Positions 19,564 through 30,170 of a stretch of 64,000 nt of DNA are shown piece by piece; position 1 is the first letter of the stretch, and the number at the start of each line of letters is the position of its first letter. The translations under genes were made by a program, and so were the position numbers. Below the pieces are notes generated by a model. The model did not search any database. It had not been told where the DNA came from and worked only from the letters and a program-made list of their open reading frames with translations. Source of the DNA: Isoetes taiwanensis (taxonomy: Eukaryota; Streptophyta; Lycopodiopsida; Isoetales; Isoetaceae); contig JAJEKV010000002.1 of assembly GCA_021234155.1 (NCBI GenBank), forward strand, positions 39,235,841 through 39,299,840, given 5' to 3'.

Positions 19564-21850
19564 AGCTGGACCTAAACTCAAAGCTCTTCCGGTCCTTGAT
19601 GTGGACTAAAAGAAAAGTGAAGGGTTGGTGTCAATGTTTCCCTTCATTCAAAACAAGTTGAATTTATATTTTAATCTACTTTTAGCGACCATAATGCCGT
19701 GTGGAGACCAATTGAGATCCTTCCACTCTTAGGCCCTTTTTCCACGGCAAGGTTGTCTTAAAATTTTCGAAGTTTGATTGGGCCACTTCACCAAATAAGA
19801 CTCAAGAGCTTTTCCACGGAGGGTTTTGCGACATGTCTCATTTACATACCGCAGTTTTCTTTGTCCGTTTTCTTAGGAAACCCCCACATTTTGCGACATC
19901 AACTCTCTTGTTGCCGTAGAAGAAGGGAAGTAAAAAAAAAAAGATTTTCTGGGAAGTTCGAACATCCTGGATGCGTCCCTGCTTGGAAGCATGCATCAAA
20001 TTCATCTTGAAATTCATACTTGGCATCTTCGATTTGATTCGATTCATGCTTGGAGCATCTTAGATTTTCTGGAAGGTCGTTTTTTGGTTTAGGGTTTGTT
20101 GAACTATGAACAGCATGAAGGGGCTGCCCTGAAATCGCAGAGATTCGAAGCTCTTGCAGAGGATTTGCAGGTCGGATTCTCAGCTCTTGAAGCTCCTGCA
20201 GGTCGAAATTGCAGACCCGAAGTTCTTGTAGGTCGTATTTCCAGCTTTCTCATTTATCTTGCTGCAGCAGGTCTTTGCTCCAAGAACTGGAAAATGGTCA
20301 TGCAGCAGGTCTGTGGAAAACCAATATTTTAAAACACAATTTATCTTAATAGTACATGTCTTAAATTTGAGTAATGGAAAATCGATCTCTTTAGGACGTG
20401 ACATGGAGCTGAGATGGATCCCAAAGGGTGTCTTATAGAAATGTGACAGCCATAGAATAAGGCTGCTATGGAAAAAGGGCCTTAGGCTGGATTCACATGC
20501 ACCATCGCGGCCTTCCCCGTCGTGTAAAATGCCACGCCCTTTTACGCCCACCATCGCTGACCATCATCAATTTGCAAAGGGTATAATAGGGCCCCTCTCC
20601 GACCATTGTTGCATGTGAACCCGCTCTTATTGGGATGTTTTTATCTTGTTTTTTGACCATTGATCTAGGGAATATTCTCAAATCAAGGGCCCCTAATTTT
20701 TTCTACGTCCACGCCAAGAAAGTTCCAATGGTGCAAAACAGACCAATGGTTGGTGCCACAGAAATAAAAAACATGCAAAACCCATTGAAGCTGCCTCTAG
20801 ACTGCTGGAATGAATGCTTTGTTTGTGCTTGATTAATCCCTCTACCAGGGCATTCTTCAAGGCAAATCGAGCCCCCAAATCGAAGCCTCAGGTCGGCTTC
20901 AGGGGATTCTCTGCCTTCACTACCAGATCGGCTTCAGGGCTTCAAATAAAAGCTCCCGGCTGAATGGTACAGGCTGCGGTTTGGGACCACGTAAAGTTTG
21001 GGTTGGTGAAATTCTAAAGTATCCACCAATCCTAAAGTGCCACATGTACATCATTCTATTAGGGAATTGTCAATTAGTTGCAATTCTGTTAATCTACTTA
21101 CATTCTTATATCCTACTTATATTCTACATGTCCAACTGTTTTTCTGCATATCCTATTTACATTCTGCATATCCTACTTACATTCTGCATTCTTATTCCAA
21201 CTGTTTTTCCATAACACATACTAAACACATACTAACATTTTTCTTTAAAACCCTTTTTGCTTGCATTCTGATAAGAGATTATATACCAGTACTATGCAAT
21301 TACAGATCAAAAGGAATTACAGATTATAGATTACAGATCAAACATATTCTAAAATCAATTGGATTCACAACTGCAAGAATTTCAGCATTACAACTTCCAA
21401 AATCAATTGCATTCACAACTGCAAGACTTTCAGGTGAAGAAGTTTCAGAGTTCCACAACAGCACATCAAAAAAGTTTCAAGAGTTTCAGAACACTAGTTC
21501 AAATCTTTCGATTTCTCATCATATTCACCATGATATCATTCAACTCTTCTCGAGAAATATACGGCATCACAATATTGCAATTCTAAAATGAGCCACCTGT
21601 AATGCTACTAATATTCACTTCCATACCCATCGCCTTTCTCACAATTGGATCACTCTCGGACAAGATATCAATGTCTTTGTTTAATTGGATGTTGGAAGAC
21701 TCCATTGCAGAAACAGACACAACTGGATCAACAGAAGAAACTACCTGACCTGAAGGTATCTCGACAATAGAAGACTGCTTAATACACCATTGATAGCAGA
21801 ACTAATAGTACCTATTTTGGTACTCTTAGTACTAAAATAGGTACTCTTAG
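19564..21850. other. Upstream flank of the MAPR gene and repeat-rich spacer
   Basis: No supported gene. The first few hundred bases should hold the MAPR promoter and leader (minus strand), but no convincing TATA box was identified. Around 20,120-20,250 GCTCTTG(A/C)AG/GCAGGTCG phrases repeat. Around 21,080-21,215 units of TTCTGCATATCCTACTTACA repeat several times. Around 21,350-21,440 an AATCAATTG(G/C)ATTCACAACTGCAAG block is duplicated. Confidence 0.5.
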
Positions 21851-22000
21851 ACTGCTTAGTACCTATTTTGGTTTGCTGAATTGCAGGATCTAACACCAAC
21901 ATGTAGACTGCTTAATACACCATTGATAGCAGAACTAAGAGTACCTATTTTGGTTTTCTGAATTGCAGGATCTGACACCATTTTGGTTTGCTGCACTGCA
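21770..22000. repeat. Short duplicated blocks at the recombinase gene 3' side
   Basis: GTACCTATTTTGGT and its complement recur four times. A longer block (GACTGCTTAATACACCATTGATAGCAGAACTAA) occurs twice, near 21,775 and 21,905. The second copy lies in the last visible coding exon on the minus strand. Confidence 0.75.
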
Positions 22001-22174
22001 GAATCTGACAGAATGATATCCCTAAGGCCAATTCCATCACGGTCCAGCTCATCTAGCTTTTCCAACTCCTTAGAGTACACATCCTGATACATTTGCCTCT
22101 GCCCATTATCATCAAATGGTTTACTTAACACATACATAGCACATTTTGCTTCCACTTCCTTGTTCTTGTCATAT
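21856..22174 (-). CDS. Putative last exon of the recombinase-like gene
   Basis: A minus-strand frame after a TTTCTAG acceptor (exon from 22,174) encodes YDKNKEVEAKCAMYVLS, then a charged helix (KELEKLDELDRDG), then a degenerate repeat containing DSAVQQTKMVSDPAIQKTK. It follows the recombinase exon by about 80 bp. The phase of this join does not work with the nearest GT donor at 22,253-22,254, so exon structure is unresolved. Confidence 0.45.
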
Positions 22175-22254
22175 CTAGAAACAAAAGAAAATTACAAGTT
22201 AGAAACATAATGAAGAAAACTTAGAAACATAACTAAGAAAAAAAGTTCCTACTA

Positions 22255-23749
22255 TATGCCTCTGTTATCCTTTGTCCTGTAACGCGCATCCCAACATTTT
22301 GTGGAACCCCAGCCCGAACCATTCTAGAAATGGCAGTAGTACGACCAGACTTACCCGAAAACTTTCCTTCCATACCAATTATTTTCAACATATACTTCAT
22401 CCAGCTAGCTAACTTTCTTGCATTAACCCAGTTGACTGAATTATACCATACATTTCCTCTATGATTAACATTCGGCTGCATAAAACAGAATGGAGAAGCA
22501 ACTGTCCCATTATCATTAGGCTTTGGATTATGTAAATGCCTTAACAGCTGCCTATAAGTCAAAACTACATCAGCCTCATAACATTTACAAGCCAATCTAA
22601 CTTGTTCTTCTTGGTAATGATTCATGTCCGCGTCGTAATTCTTACTAGTTTGCTCATCATATTCCAAGTACTCACTAGCATTTTCTGTTCCAACACAAGA
22701 ATCTGACATTACCAACAAATGAAGCTTCTTTTGACCACGAATCGCAAAATCTAGAAACACAACAGTACAAAAACCTGCCCATTCAGGAAAAAAAAAAAAC
22801 CTGTCCTATGTATAAAGCTGTGCCAATCTGACAGGTTCTCTTCAGCAGATCCAAACCAAAAGGCAACTTGATATCTATTTTCCTAATATGCTTTGTGAAA
22901 GCTATGGCATCTGCTTCTGCTTTCAGCACTTCATCCTTTTTGAGTCTAGCAAGCAAAATAAATGATTCCTTACTCAAGGGAGCAATAGTACCCAGATTTT
23001 TGCTGTTCCAAAGTGTTTGTCCAAACTGCTCCCCATGGATTTCTACATTTCTGTTAGACATAATAGGAAAAGCCCCACAATTGAAAAAATTAAGTTCTTT
23101 GAGACTATACTGATCCAGCATATCCCTAATCTTGCAGTCCTCATCCATATCAGTATTAATTACAGGATCAGCAGCAGAATTATTTGTTTCAGTGGCACTG
23201 TCCCCCAACCCATCCATATCAAAGAGGCAATTGTCAACAGAAGTAGGCTGGGCCATCTTTTCAACAGTATCAGGTTTGGCATTTTGGGGAAAGGATAAAG
23301 GCTTAATGTTATTCTGAATTTCAAGGACATTGAGGCCTTTAATAAAAGCAAGCATGTCTCTAATATCCTGTCTATCTTCAGCCATATGAAAACCAGGAAG
23401 CTTATTATAGGTATCAACAATAAGATCATGACAAACCTCAGCCTTAGCATTTTTGAACCCTGAAACAAGCTCGAGCATCTTGTTGAACCCCAAAAACAGA
23501 ATGGCAGAAATCTCACCTTCAACAAGTGAGCACTCCTTACAAATGAGCAGATTATGTATTTCCTGGTTTCTGATGCATGCCAGAACTGTTTGTACTGCTT
23601 TATTAGGTGCAATGATGCCTGCAGCAGCATAACCCAAGCTTGCCAACTCCGGATACCAATCAGGTCTATTTCCATATGTATTTTGATAATTCGTCTGCTG
23701 ACTGTTTCCATTGATGTTGAAGATATAGCGCAGGTTAGAATTACCTTCC
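22255..23749 (-). CDS. Crypton/DUF3504-like tyrosine recombinase core
   Basis: Two minus-strand frames in one apparent exon, starting at 23,749 after a TTGGTTTCAG acceptor and ending near a GTAGGA donor at 22,254. The first half has a helical region (about 23,600-23,300) and an acidic linker. The second half matches DUF3504/Crypton recombinases in order: FAIRGQKKLHLLVMSD, EYLEYDEQTSKN, PFCFMQPNVN, GNVWYNSVNW, then the C-terminal box SGKSGRTTAISRMVRAGVP, VTGQRITEAY. The family cuts and joins DNA with a tyrosine (here in TEAY). Expected HxxR reads KSGR and the expected TGH reads TGQ, so catalysis may be impaired. A 12-T tract at about 22,788-22,799 shifts the frame between the halves by one base. 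Confident on family, less on activity. Confidence 0.75.
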
Positions 23750-25326
23750 TGAAACCAACAGAAATTTAGAGATATATAAAGAAAAGACCATAAGCTTAAA
23801 GACCATACAAAGGAAAACAGGTTATCCCTAAGGCCCACTCTGGTAAAACCAGAGATTTGAAATAGGGTATATATACTAAACCAAACAAATCCTCATGACT
23901 TGTCAAGTAATCCAAATCATTCTTAACTAACTAACAAGAAGATTGGACTTATCAGACCCCAAACGGGGAGGCCTTAGGGATTTTTAAATTGCCATAGTAC
24001 AAAAAAGAACAAAGCATATATACTACAACCTAGGGTTGCTTTAGACTGTAGAAAATACTTGCAAACAAGACTAAACCAGGAAGGAAATATCATTAAGGCG
24101 ATGAGATTTTCAGAAATACATTTTATTCAAGTGTAATAACCAAATTTAAACAAAAAAGGAAACTCAAGCTGAAAGAATTGTAAAACAACAACAGGCAAGC
24201 TGCACTACATAAGGTAAACAGTCAAAATAAGGGACAAAAAACCAGAAAATTTTTTTTAAGGGGCAAAGGAGATGTAAATCATACCAACTCATATACTATC
24301 CACTATTAAAGACAAGAAAAGACCAAGAATAAAACCAAGGGAATACTGAATTTGCATTAATAATAATAATATGTAAATGTTTAAAGAGAAAGATAGAGAA
24401 TACCATATGTTCCAACCACTGCTGTAAGAGATCCAATAAGAGTTCCAACAGAATTCTTACCATGAAGATTAAAACAAATTACAAGTGTTCATATCCGCAA
24501 ACACGCAGAATGCCTAAAGAACCACAAGATAAGGGAGAAGGAGTTCGGTTATATGCAGCAAAAGAGCATTTGTTAGCCTAAGAAGGGTAAAAATGCCTAT
24601 GCTAGCAGGTAAGCTATGAACAACCTTGGCCTTTCGGCCCTTTACTCTCAGATTATTATAAATACCATGTAACAAGTTAAAAAACCAGAATAAATGCATG
24701 AAGCAAGTTTAAAACCAGAATTTAGACCATGGTGTAGCCTATTACTTACATTACAATTTTAAATAAGACAACCTTAAGAATCAGAATAATCAGAACAATA
24801 ACGATATTATTTGCCCAAGATTCACATATAGCAGTATACCTTAGGGATTAGCAAGAACTAGTTACCGTATTTATTGGATAAGGCAGTGAAGTTATACTAG
24901 AGGAACAGCGCTATCAAGACCAAACAAATAAGAACCCCTACATTACCAATTATGGATTACTAGTGTGATATTTACAGCCTAAGGCCAGAGCCCGGTTCTG
25001 ACTACCCAGATCCACATATTATTAACACAGGTGTTTAAAAACAGCAAGGAATAAACAAGATTTACAGCAATCTCAATATATCAATACTCCAAAGGACATA
25101 AAACCATTCCAGGAATCCACAAAGTACACGGGTATACAAGGAGCCACAGGCTGAAAGCAGAAGATCATAGTAACATGCCTCAAACATCAGGGATAAATTA
25201 AAGGAATTCCCAAGTGCAAGGTCTGCCAGAACACAGCTAGCACCACATGTAAATAGATAGAACCAAACAAAACCCATAAAAATCATACCAAACATCAACC
25301 AGAATTTGAATGGGAAGCAAATAATA
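23750..25326. other. Intron or spacer between recombinase core and N-terminal exon
   Basis: No supported coding frame. The phrase GCAGGTAAGCTAT and a following CCCTTTACTC block near 24,605-24,650 resemble 28,094-28,140, which indicates that the exon at 25,327-25,671 was duplicated together with flanking sequence. Confidence 0.5.
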
Positions 25327-25671
25327 CTAAAAACCACTGGAAACCTGGTTGGGCTGGATCTGATCATCCTCAAAATCGTCATCACCATCAGATTCGGATA
25401 GAGGCACCACCTCCACATTGCTGGTAGAAGTCCCCAGCCCTGTCATAGCCTTGTTACTGATTCCCTGCTGCCCTGGTATAAATTTCTTAATGCCAGGGTC
25501 ATTCCTATCCCTATTTGGATCCAGACCATGCTGCCTACAGAGCTCCAGCAGATGAGCTTTGGATGGTTGAGAGCCACTGTGCTCCAATCCATTCCTCCTG
25601 AGAAACTCAATTAATTTGTGCCTAGTTTGCCCTTTATTGGGAGTGCCCTCAGGTCTGCCAGCCTTCGTCAT
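25327..25671 (-). CDS. N-terminal RPEGTxNxG-domain exon (copy 2)
   Basis: Starting MTKAGRPEGTPNKGQTRHKL, this exon encodes a basic head, a helical region (IEFLRRNGLEHSG, LLELCRQHGLDPN) and an acidic serine-rich end (SESDGDDDFEDDQ). It ends at PNQ followed by GTTTCC, a plausible splice donor. The GRPEGTPNKG start resembles an AT-hook-like DNA-binding arm and the following helices could form a small DNA-binding domain, but no family is recognised. It is the nearest upstream exon to the recombinase core on the same strand, so the two probably form one gene. Confidence 0.6.
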   Translation of the reverse strand: MTKAGRPEGTPNKGQTRHKLIEFLRRNGLEHSGSQPSKAHLLELCRQHGLDPNRDRNDPGIKKFIPGQQGISNKAMTGLGTSTSNVEVVPLSESDGDDDFEDDQIQPNQVSSGF

Positions 25672-26592
25672 CTCTTGAAGATATACGAAATGGGCTCATC
25701 TATATTTATAGCATTAGCTAAACCAGATTAAACATGTTTAACATTTCATTAATTCTAAATCATAAGAGTACCAGGCCTAAACCAGCTTGGCTTGCACGAG
25801 AAAATCAAAAGAGTTCTGAATATGATTACCTGGATTCGATTGCCAGATAAGAGCACGTGAACAAAATAGCTCCATGCAGAATACAACTGGGAAATCCTGT
25901 TATATGAGAAATTGCTTACATCAGATCGAAAAGTACCATTACTCATACCAAATCGCACCATGCTATTCCATCATCTTGCACGGACACAGCCGGAAAACCA
26001 TCGTCGCGACCTTCTTTAGGGTTTCAGGTAAAACATATGTTAGGTTACGTTTGTCCAAGTCACAAATGTCCTTTACCAACCCTAAAAGAAACATTTTATC
26101 CATAGGATAAATAATATTACCTCGAAGCTATTTTTTAATGTACAAAAATTGCCACTCATCCATATAGGTATTATTAGTCCAAGAATTTACCTTATAAGTA
26201 TAGTGCCAAAGGCAAGACAACCAGGTATACACAATTATCCCTCTTACGAGGTCAAACAGAAACGTTGTATTTAATGGTAAAACCCCCAAAGATTGAGCAA
26301 AACATCTCACATCATGTTCGTAAGCCTACAAGTTCTCAAAAAAAAGGCATGTAGAACCTTACCCCAGGCTCTGCAAATGGTTTTAGCAAATGCTGTAAAG
26401 TGTAACTTTACCACCAGATCATATCTTGAGGCTCAATTCTTGATAAAAACCTAGAATGGAATAACATAAGATATTAATGGAGAAAAAAAGGTTGACAGAC
26501 CATACTTGGCAATCAATTACACTTATTAGCCCGATAATGTACAAGGAAGACTCAAGCTTGTACAAGCCATATTATATTCCCAGCTTACCAAA

Positions 26593-26870
26593 TAAGTCCT
26601 GCACCACATCACTCCAAGGAGTGACCTAGGAAATTCATGAAGTACAGCATATTTAAGCAATTTTTTTTAAAAAAAAGCAACCAAATGTGCCAAATGTAAC
26701 ATAAGGCATGTCCAAAACACACCATATTCCAGCACATCAAAAAAGTCTTGTACCACATTCCTCCATGGAGTGACTTAGAAAATTCTTGAGGTATAACATA
26801 GTTAAGCAGGTTTATATGGCAAACAAATGTGCTGAGTGTAAGAAAAGGCCAAAACATGCCAAATACTTAC
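26593..26870. repeat. Two-copy tandem duplication (about 145 bp)
   Basis: The block around GCACCACATCACTCCAAGGAGTGAC at 26,600 recurs at 26,750 as GTACCACATTCCTCCATGGAGTGAC, followed in both by ...AAATTC(A/T)TGA and later by CCAAAACA. By eye most bases agree. Confidence 0.8.
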
Positions 26871-26880
26871 CCTAAACTTC

Positions 26881-26992
<112 letters not shown>

Positions 26993-27177
26993 TTCCCTTT
27001 TCGGTTCCCAGAACCTACTCCAAGATATCCTTCCTTACCATCACGGCATGTCAGGATTTATCAGTTCTTGACCAAAGTCAAGAGAATCCTAAGGACCAGT
27101 CCAGTTCCATTTTTATTTAACCATTATTTCTATATCAAATTCAATGCCCAAGAAGCAAAATATTATCATAAAAAAAG

Positions 27178-27450
27178 GAGCAAAGTCCTGTATATCAGGT
27201 GTTTCCATGAATAGGCCATCTCAAACAAATTCAAATTGCATATGCATTATTTCCTAGGCAATATTAAAGCTATGCCCACTGCACCATTTACCCTTTGCAA
27301 AAAGCCTATACAAAAACTAGATCAAAGTCCTATACATCAGGTGTATCCATGGATAGGCATTCTTGAACAAATTCGAAAATGCATATGCATTATTTTCTAT
27401 GCAACATTTTAGCAGTGCCTACTGTATCATTTACCCTTTGCCAAAAAAGG
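27178..27450. repeat. Two-copy tandem duplication (about 140 bp)
   Basis: Blocks starting CAAAGTCCT(G/A)TA(T/C)ATCAGGTGT near 27,182 and 27,323 run in parallel through ...GCATATGCATTAT... to CATTTACCCTTTGC, with scattered differences. Confidence 0.85.
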
Positions 27451-28179
27451 CCTTATCACCCATGCACAGAATATGCTATTTAACAATTCTCAATAATGGT
27501 AGAGTTTTCAGGATTACTTCTGCAGTTCGTCAGTATCCTAACTACTGCCCGAATATATCAGTTTCTTTACATGGGTTTTGCATCATAAATTACATGCCAA
27601 ATAATCAAGAAATAAATTCCTATATATTTAGTTGCTTAACCAAGCTTACAAACAGGTCCACAGATTACATTTGAACATTTTTCTACTATGCCATATGTAT
27701 TATCATAAGACTTTTAGCAAAGATACCAAAACTGTATTCCCAAGCCAGCATATGCAAATGATAAAACTTCCATTAAACGATTGTGTTCATGAAAATATTA
27801 TCCAAAAACTTAATGCATGGAATAAATCCATCATTTCCTGTCTTAGAAACCTGGAGCATTTCGATCCATATCATATATGCTACTGTTTATAAGTTTGAAA
27901 AAGGCTTACCATATACTGCAGGAAGCAAATACTACTAAAAAGAAAAAATATTTCGTCACCATGATGGCCACAGTTGCAAGGCCATTTGTAAAAGTCTGAA
28001 TCCTCAAGCAAAACGAATTTGGAGGAGTTAGACGGGTTACCTGCAGTGAAACCAAAGCACATTAGCCTTAAACAGGGTAACATACTAAGCCACTAGCAGG
28101 TAAGCTATCGTCTATACTCGGCTCTTCGCCCTTCACCAAATTAAAGACTGAAAAAATACACATTAATCATTCTGATTCA

Positions 28180-28644
28180 TTAACTGAGATAACAAGTTTC
28201 AGAACAGAGCTTTATAGTTAAGCCAAAACTTAGATTCGATTTAACTAAGAGGTTTAGAACAGCAGAAGAAGCCTGCTGAACCTGATTTAGCGCGATTGGA
28301 TCACATTCATCCGGATCCAGCTCATTGATTTGGTTGAAATCCTCTTGCTCAGCTTCAGGAGTATCAGCAATGCTGGTAATTTCATGGTTGGGCATCCCAC
28401 TGTGGGCCAAATCTGTTCCCATGCTGCTCTTAAAGAAATTCGTGACAGTGCCTGCCTTGACCTGGGTGCTGCCGATTAGATTATACCTATGCACAATCTT
28501 TTCCAGAAATACCTTGCCCGGTTGAGCAATATTTTCCCCTCCCGCTTTACATAGTGCTTTTAGATCCAAACCAGCCTTATCAATCAAATCCAGTAGTTTA
28601 GCTCTAGTGAGGCCACGGTTCTGTGTGCCCTCCGGCCTCGGCAT
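28180..28644 (-). CDS. N-terminal RPEGTxNxG-domain exon (copy 1)
   Basis: ATG at 28,644 gives MPRPEGTQNRGLTRAKLLD, the same RPEGTxNxG(x)TRxKL head as the exon at 25,671. A helical stretch (LIDKAGLDLKAL, VFLEKIVHRYNL) and an acidic end (PEAEQEDFNQINELDPDE) follow. ALNQ followed by GTTCAG matches the position of the donor in copy 2, so the exon probably ends about 28,279 and the rest is intron. The frame is open further upstream to 28,863, but the conserved head marks the start used here. Function unknown; DNA binding is an inference from the basic arm. Confidence 0.6.
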   Translation of the reverse strand: MPRPEGTQNRGLTRAKLLDLIDKAGLDLKALCKAGGENIAQPGKVFLEKIVHRYNLIGSTQVKAGTVTNFFKSSMGTDLAHSGMPNHEITSIADTPEAEQEDFNQINELDPDECDPIALNQVQQASSAVLNLLVKSNLSFGLTIKLCSETCYLS

Positions 28645-28863
28645 AACCGAAAAGAATAGAAAAATTAGGCAAAGTAGAACTAACTGGGTGTTTCCCCTGC
28701 TTATAAATCCCCGACAGACCCAAAAACATAGAAATTTCCAGAAATAGTTACCAAAGGGTGTCCTTAACTTTCTGTTATACCTTTTCTGCTGGTATTGGCC
28801 ATTTGGCTTACATCTTGCACGCTGGCGATTACGGCCATATCCGGTCCCTAGGATCACTCTCAT

Positions 28864-29940
28864 GACTGTGTGTGGTCTAATCCGAGCGCCAGCAGCGATC
28901 TTGCTCTTCTGTACACATTAGGTTTGCATGATAAACCCTAAAGTGTTAGTATGACATACGTTCGTTACACGCATACACCCATGCGCATTACTTGAACAAT
29001 TTGTTATTTTACTAAGATCTCGAATGAACCAGCTTATTGTCTTTACCCATGCCCAAATATTTAAATATTTAAACCCTTACCATTTGAAGAGGCCTTAACA
29101 TAAGTTATGCCCCCATGTCTTACCATTCCCTTGCGTTGTTCCCCATGTGATGCGCCCGAAAAAATCGGGTTACACTAACTCATGGTCCCAGGAAATCAAC
29201 CTATGGTGCCCAACTGGTTTGTCATGCAACCAGTATACCAGCCATGGATACTAGGTTTGTATGAATACTGGTTTGTCATTGATTCGTCATGCAGGAAACC
29301 TTGTACCCTTGCAATCTGGTTCTAAGAAATACCATACTCCAAGTTAATTAAACCATTGCTTTTGAGATATCTTACCTTTTGAGGTGCGTTCCAGCTGTTT
29401 ATGGTCCAGACACCTAGTAGTTAGTCTCCGTTACTTAATCCAGTTATCCTAAGCTGTAAGGCAAGGATCAAAGCTATTTTTGCTATTTTACTTAAATGCT
29501 CAATGTTAGTAAATTGGGTCATGTTGCCATATAAAACGTAAAGCCCATGGTAAATTCCTTATGCCTGCTCATTTCTCTTGGGCGTCTGTCCTTGTTGCAG
29601 ACCTTCAAAAAATTGGTGTACTTACCTTATGGCCCTGAAAATTCCAAAATACCAAGCCTAGTTATACCATCAACAAGTGATGCCCTTGGCAAGGTCCTTA
29701 TGCGTGTTCATATTTTTTGGTAGCAGACCTGTTATTCCTACTCCATGGTCCTAAAGGGTCCTGTATTCCATTTTTACCATTGCCATCATTTATTACAATG
29801 CCTTACCTTTCAGGTGTGCATCTGCTGTTTATTGTCCCAGCACCTAGTATTTAGTCTTCATTACTTGATCCTGTTATCCTAAGCTGTAAGACTAGGATCA
29901 AAACAAAAATCGTTTGGATATATCCTTATCCTTATCCTTA
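28864..29940. other. Spacer with a spaced direct repeat
   Basis: No supported gene. It could include the promoter of the gene starting at 28,644. The main structure is the direct repeat described separately. Confidence 0.5.
29370..29915. repeat. Direct repeat, copies about 435 bp apart
   Basis: 29,370-29,475 and 29,805-29,915 share ACCTTT..AGGTG(C/T)G, CAGCTGTTTAT or CTGCTGTTTAT, CACCTAGTA(G/T)TTAGTCT, and CAGTTATCCTAAGCTGTAAG in parallel order. Confidence 0.85.
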
Positions 29941-30170
29941 TCTGTTATATATATACAATTACTTAAGCACCCCCCTTGTTATATAGAGATTGATCGCAAC
30001 CGTCGATTATGAAATCGATGGTTCTAATGCAGCCACCTCGTCCTGACCTTGTTATGTAGAGATTGATCTCGGCCGTCGAACGTGCAAGATCGATGGCCCA
30101 GATAAAAGCCCCCTTTATTTGGGGCTTTTGATCTACACCGTCGGATTTAAAAATTGAATCTTGACCATCT
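29941..30170 (+). repeat. TATATATATACAATTA repeat, copy 1
   Basis: TATATATATACAATTA (ending 29,961) is followed within 20-90 bp by TAGAGATTGATC...CCGTCG, itself present twice (about 29,984 and 30,055). GGGGCTTTT follows. The same series recurs at 33,806 and 35,579, so these are the ends of one repeat family in the same orientation. All three begin TC just before the AT run, which would fit a Helitron 5' end, but this is weak. Confidence 0.65.
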
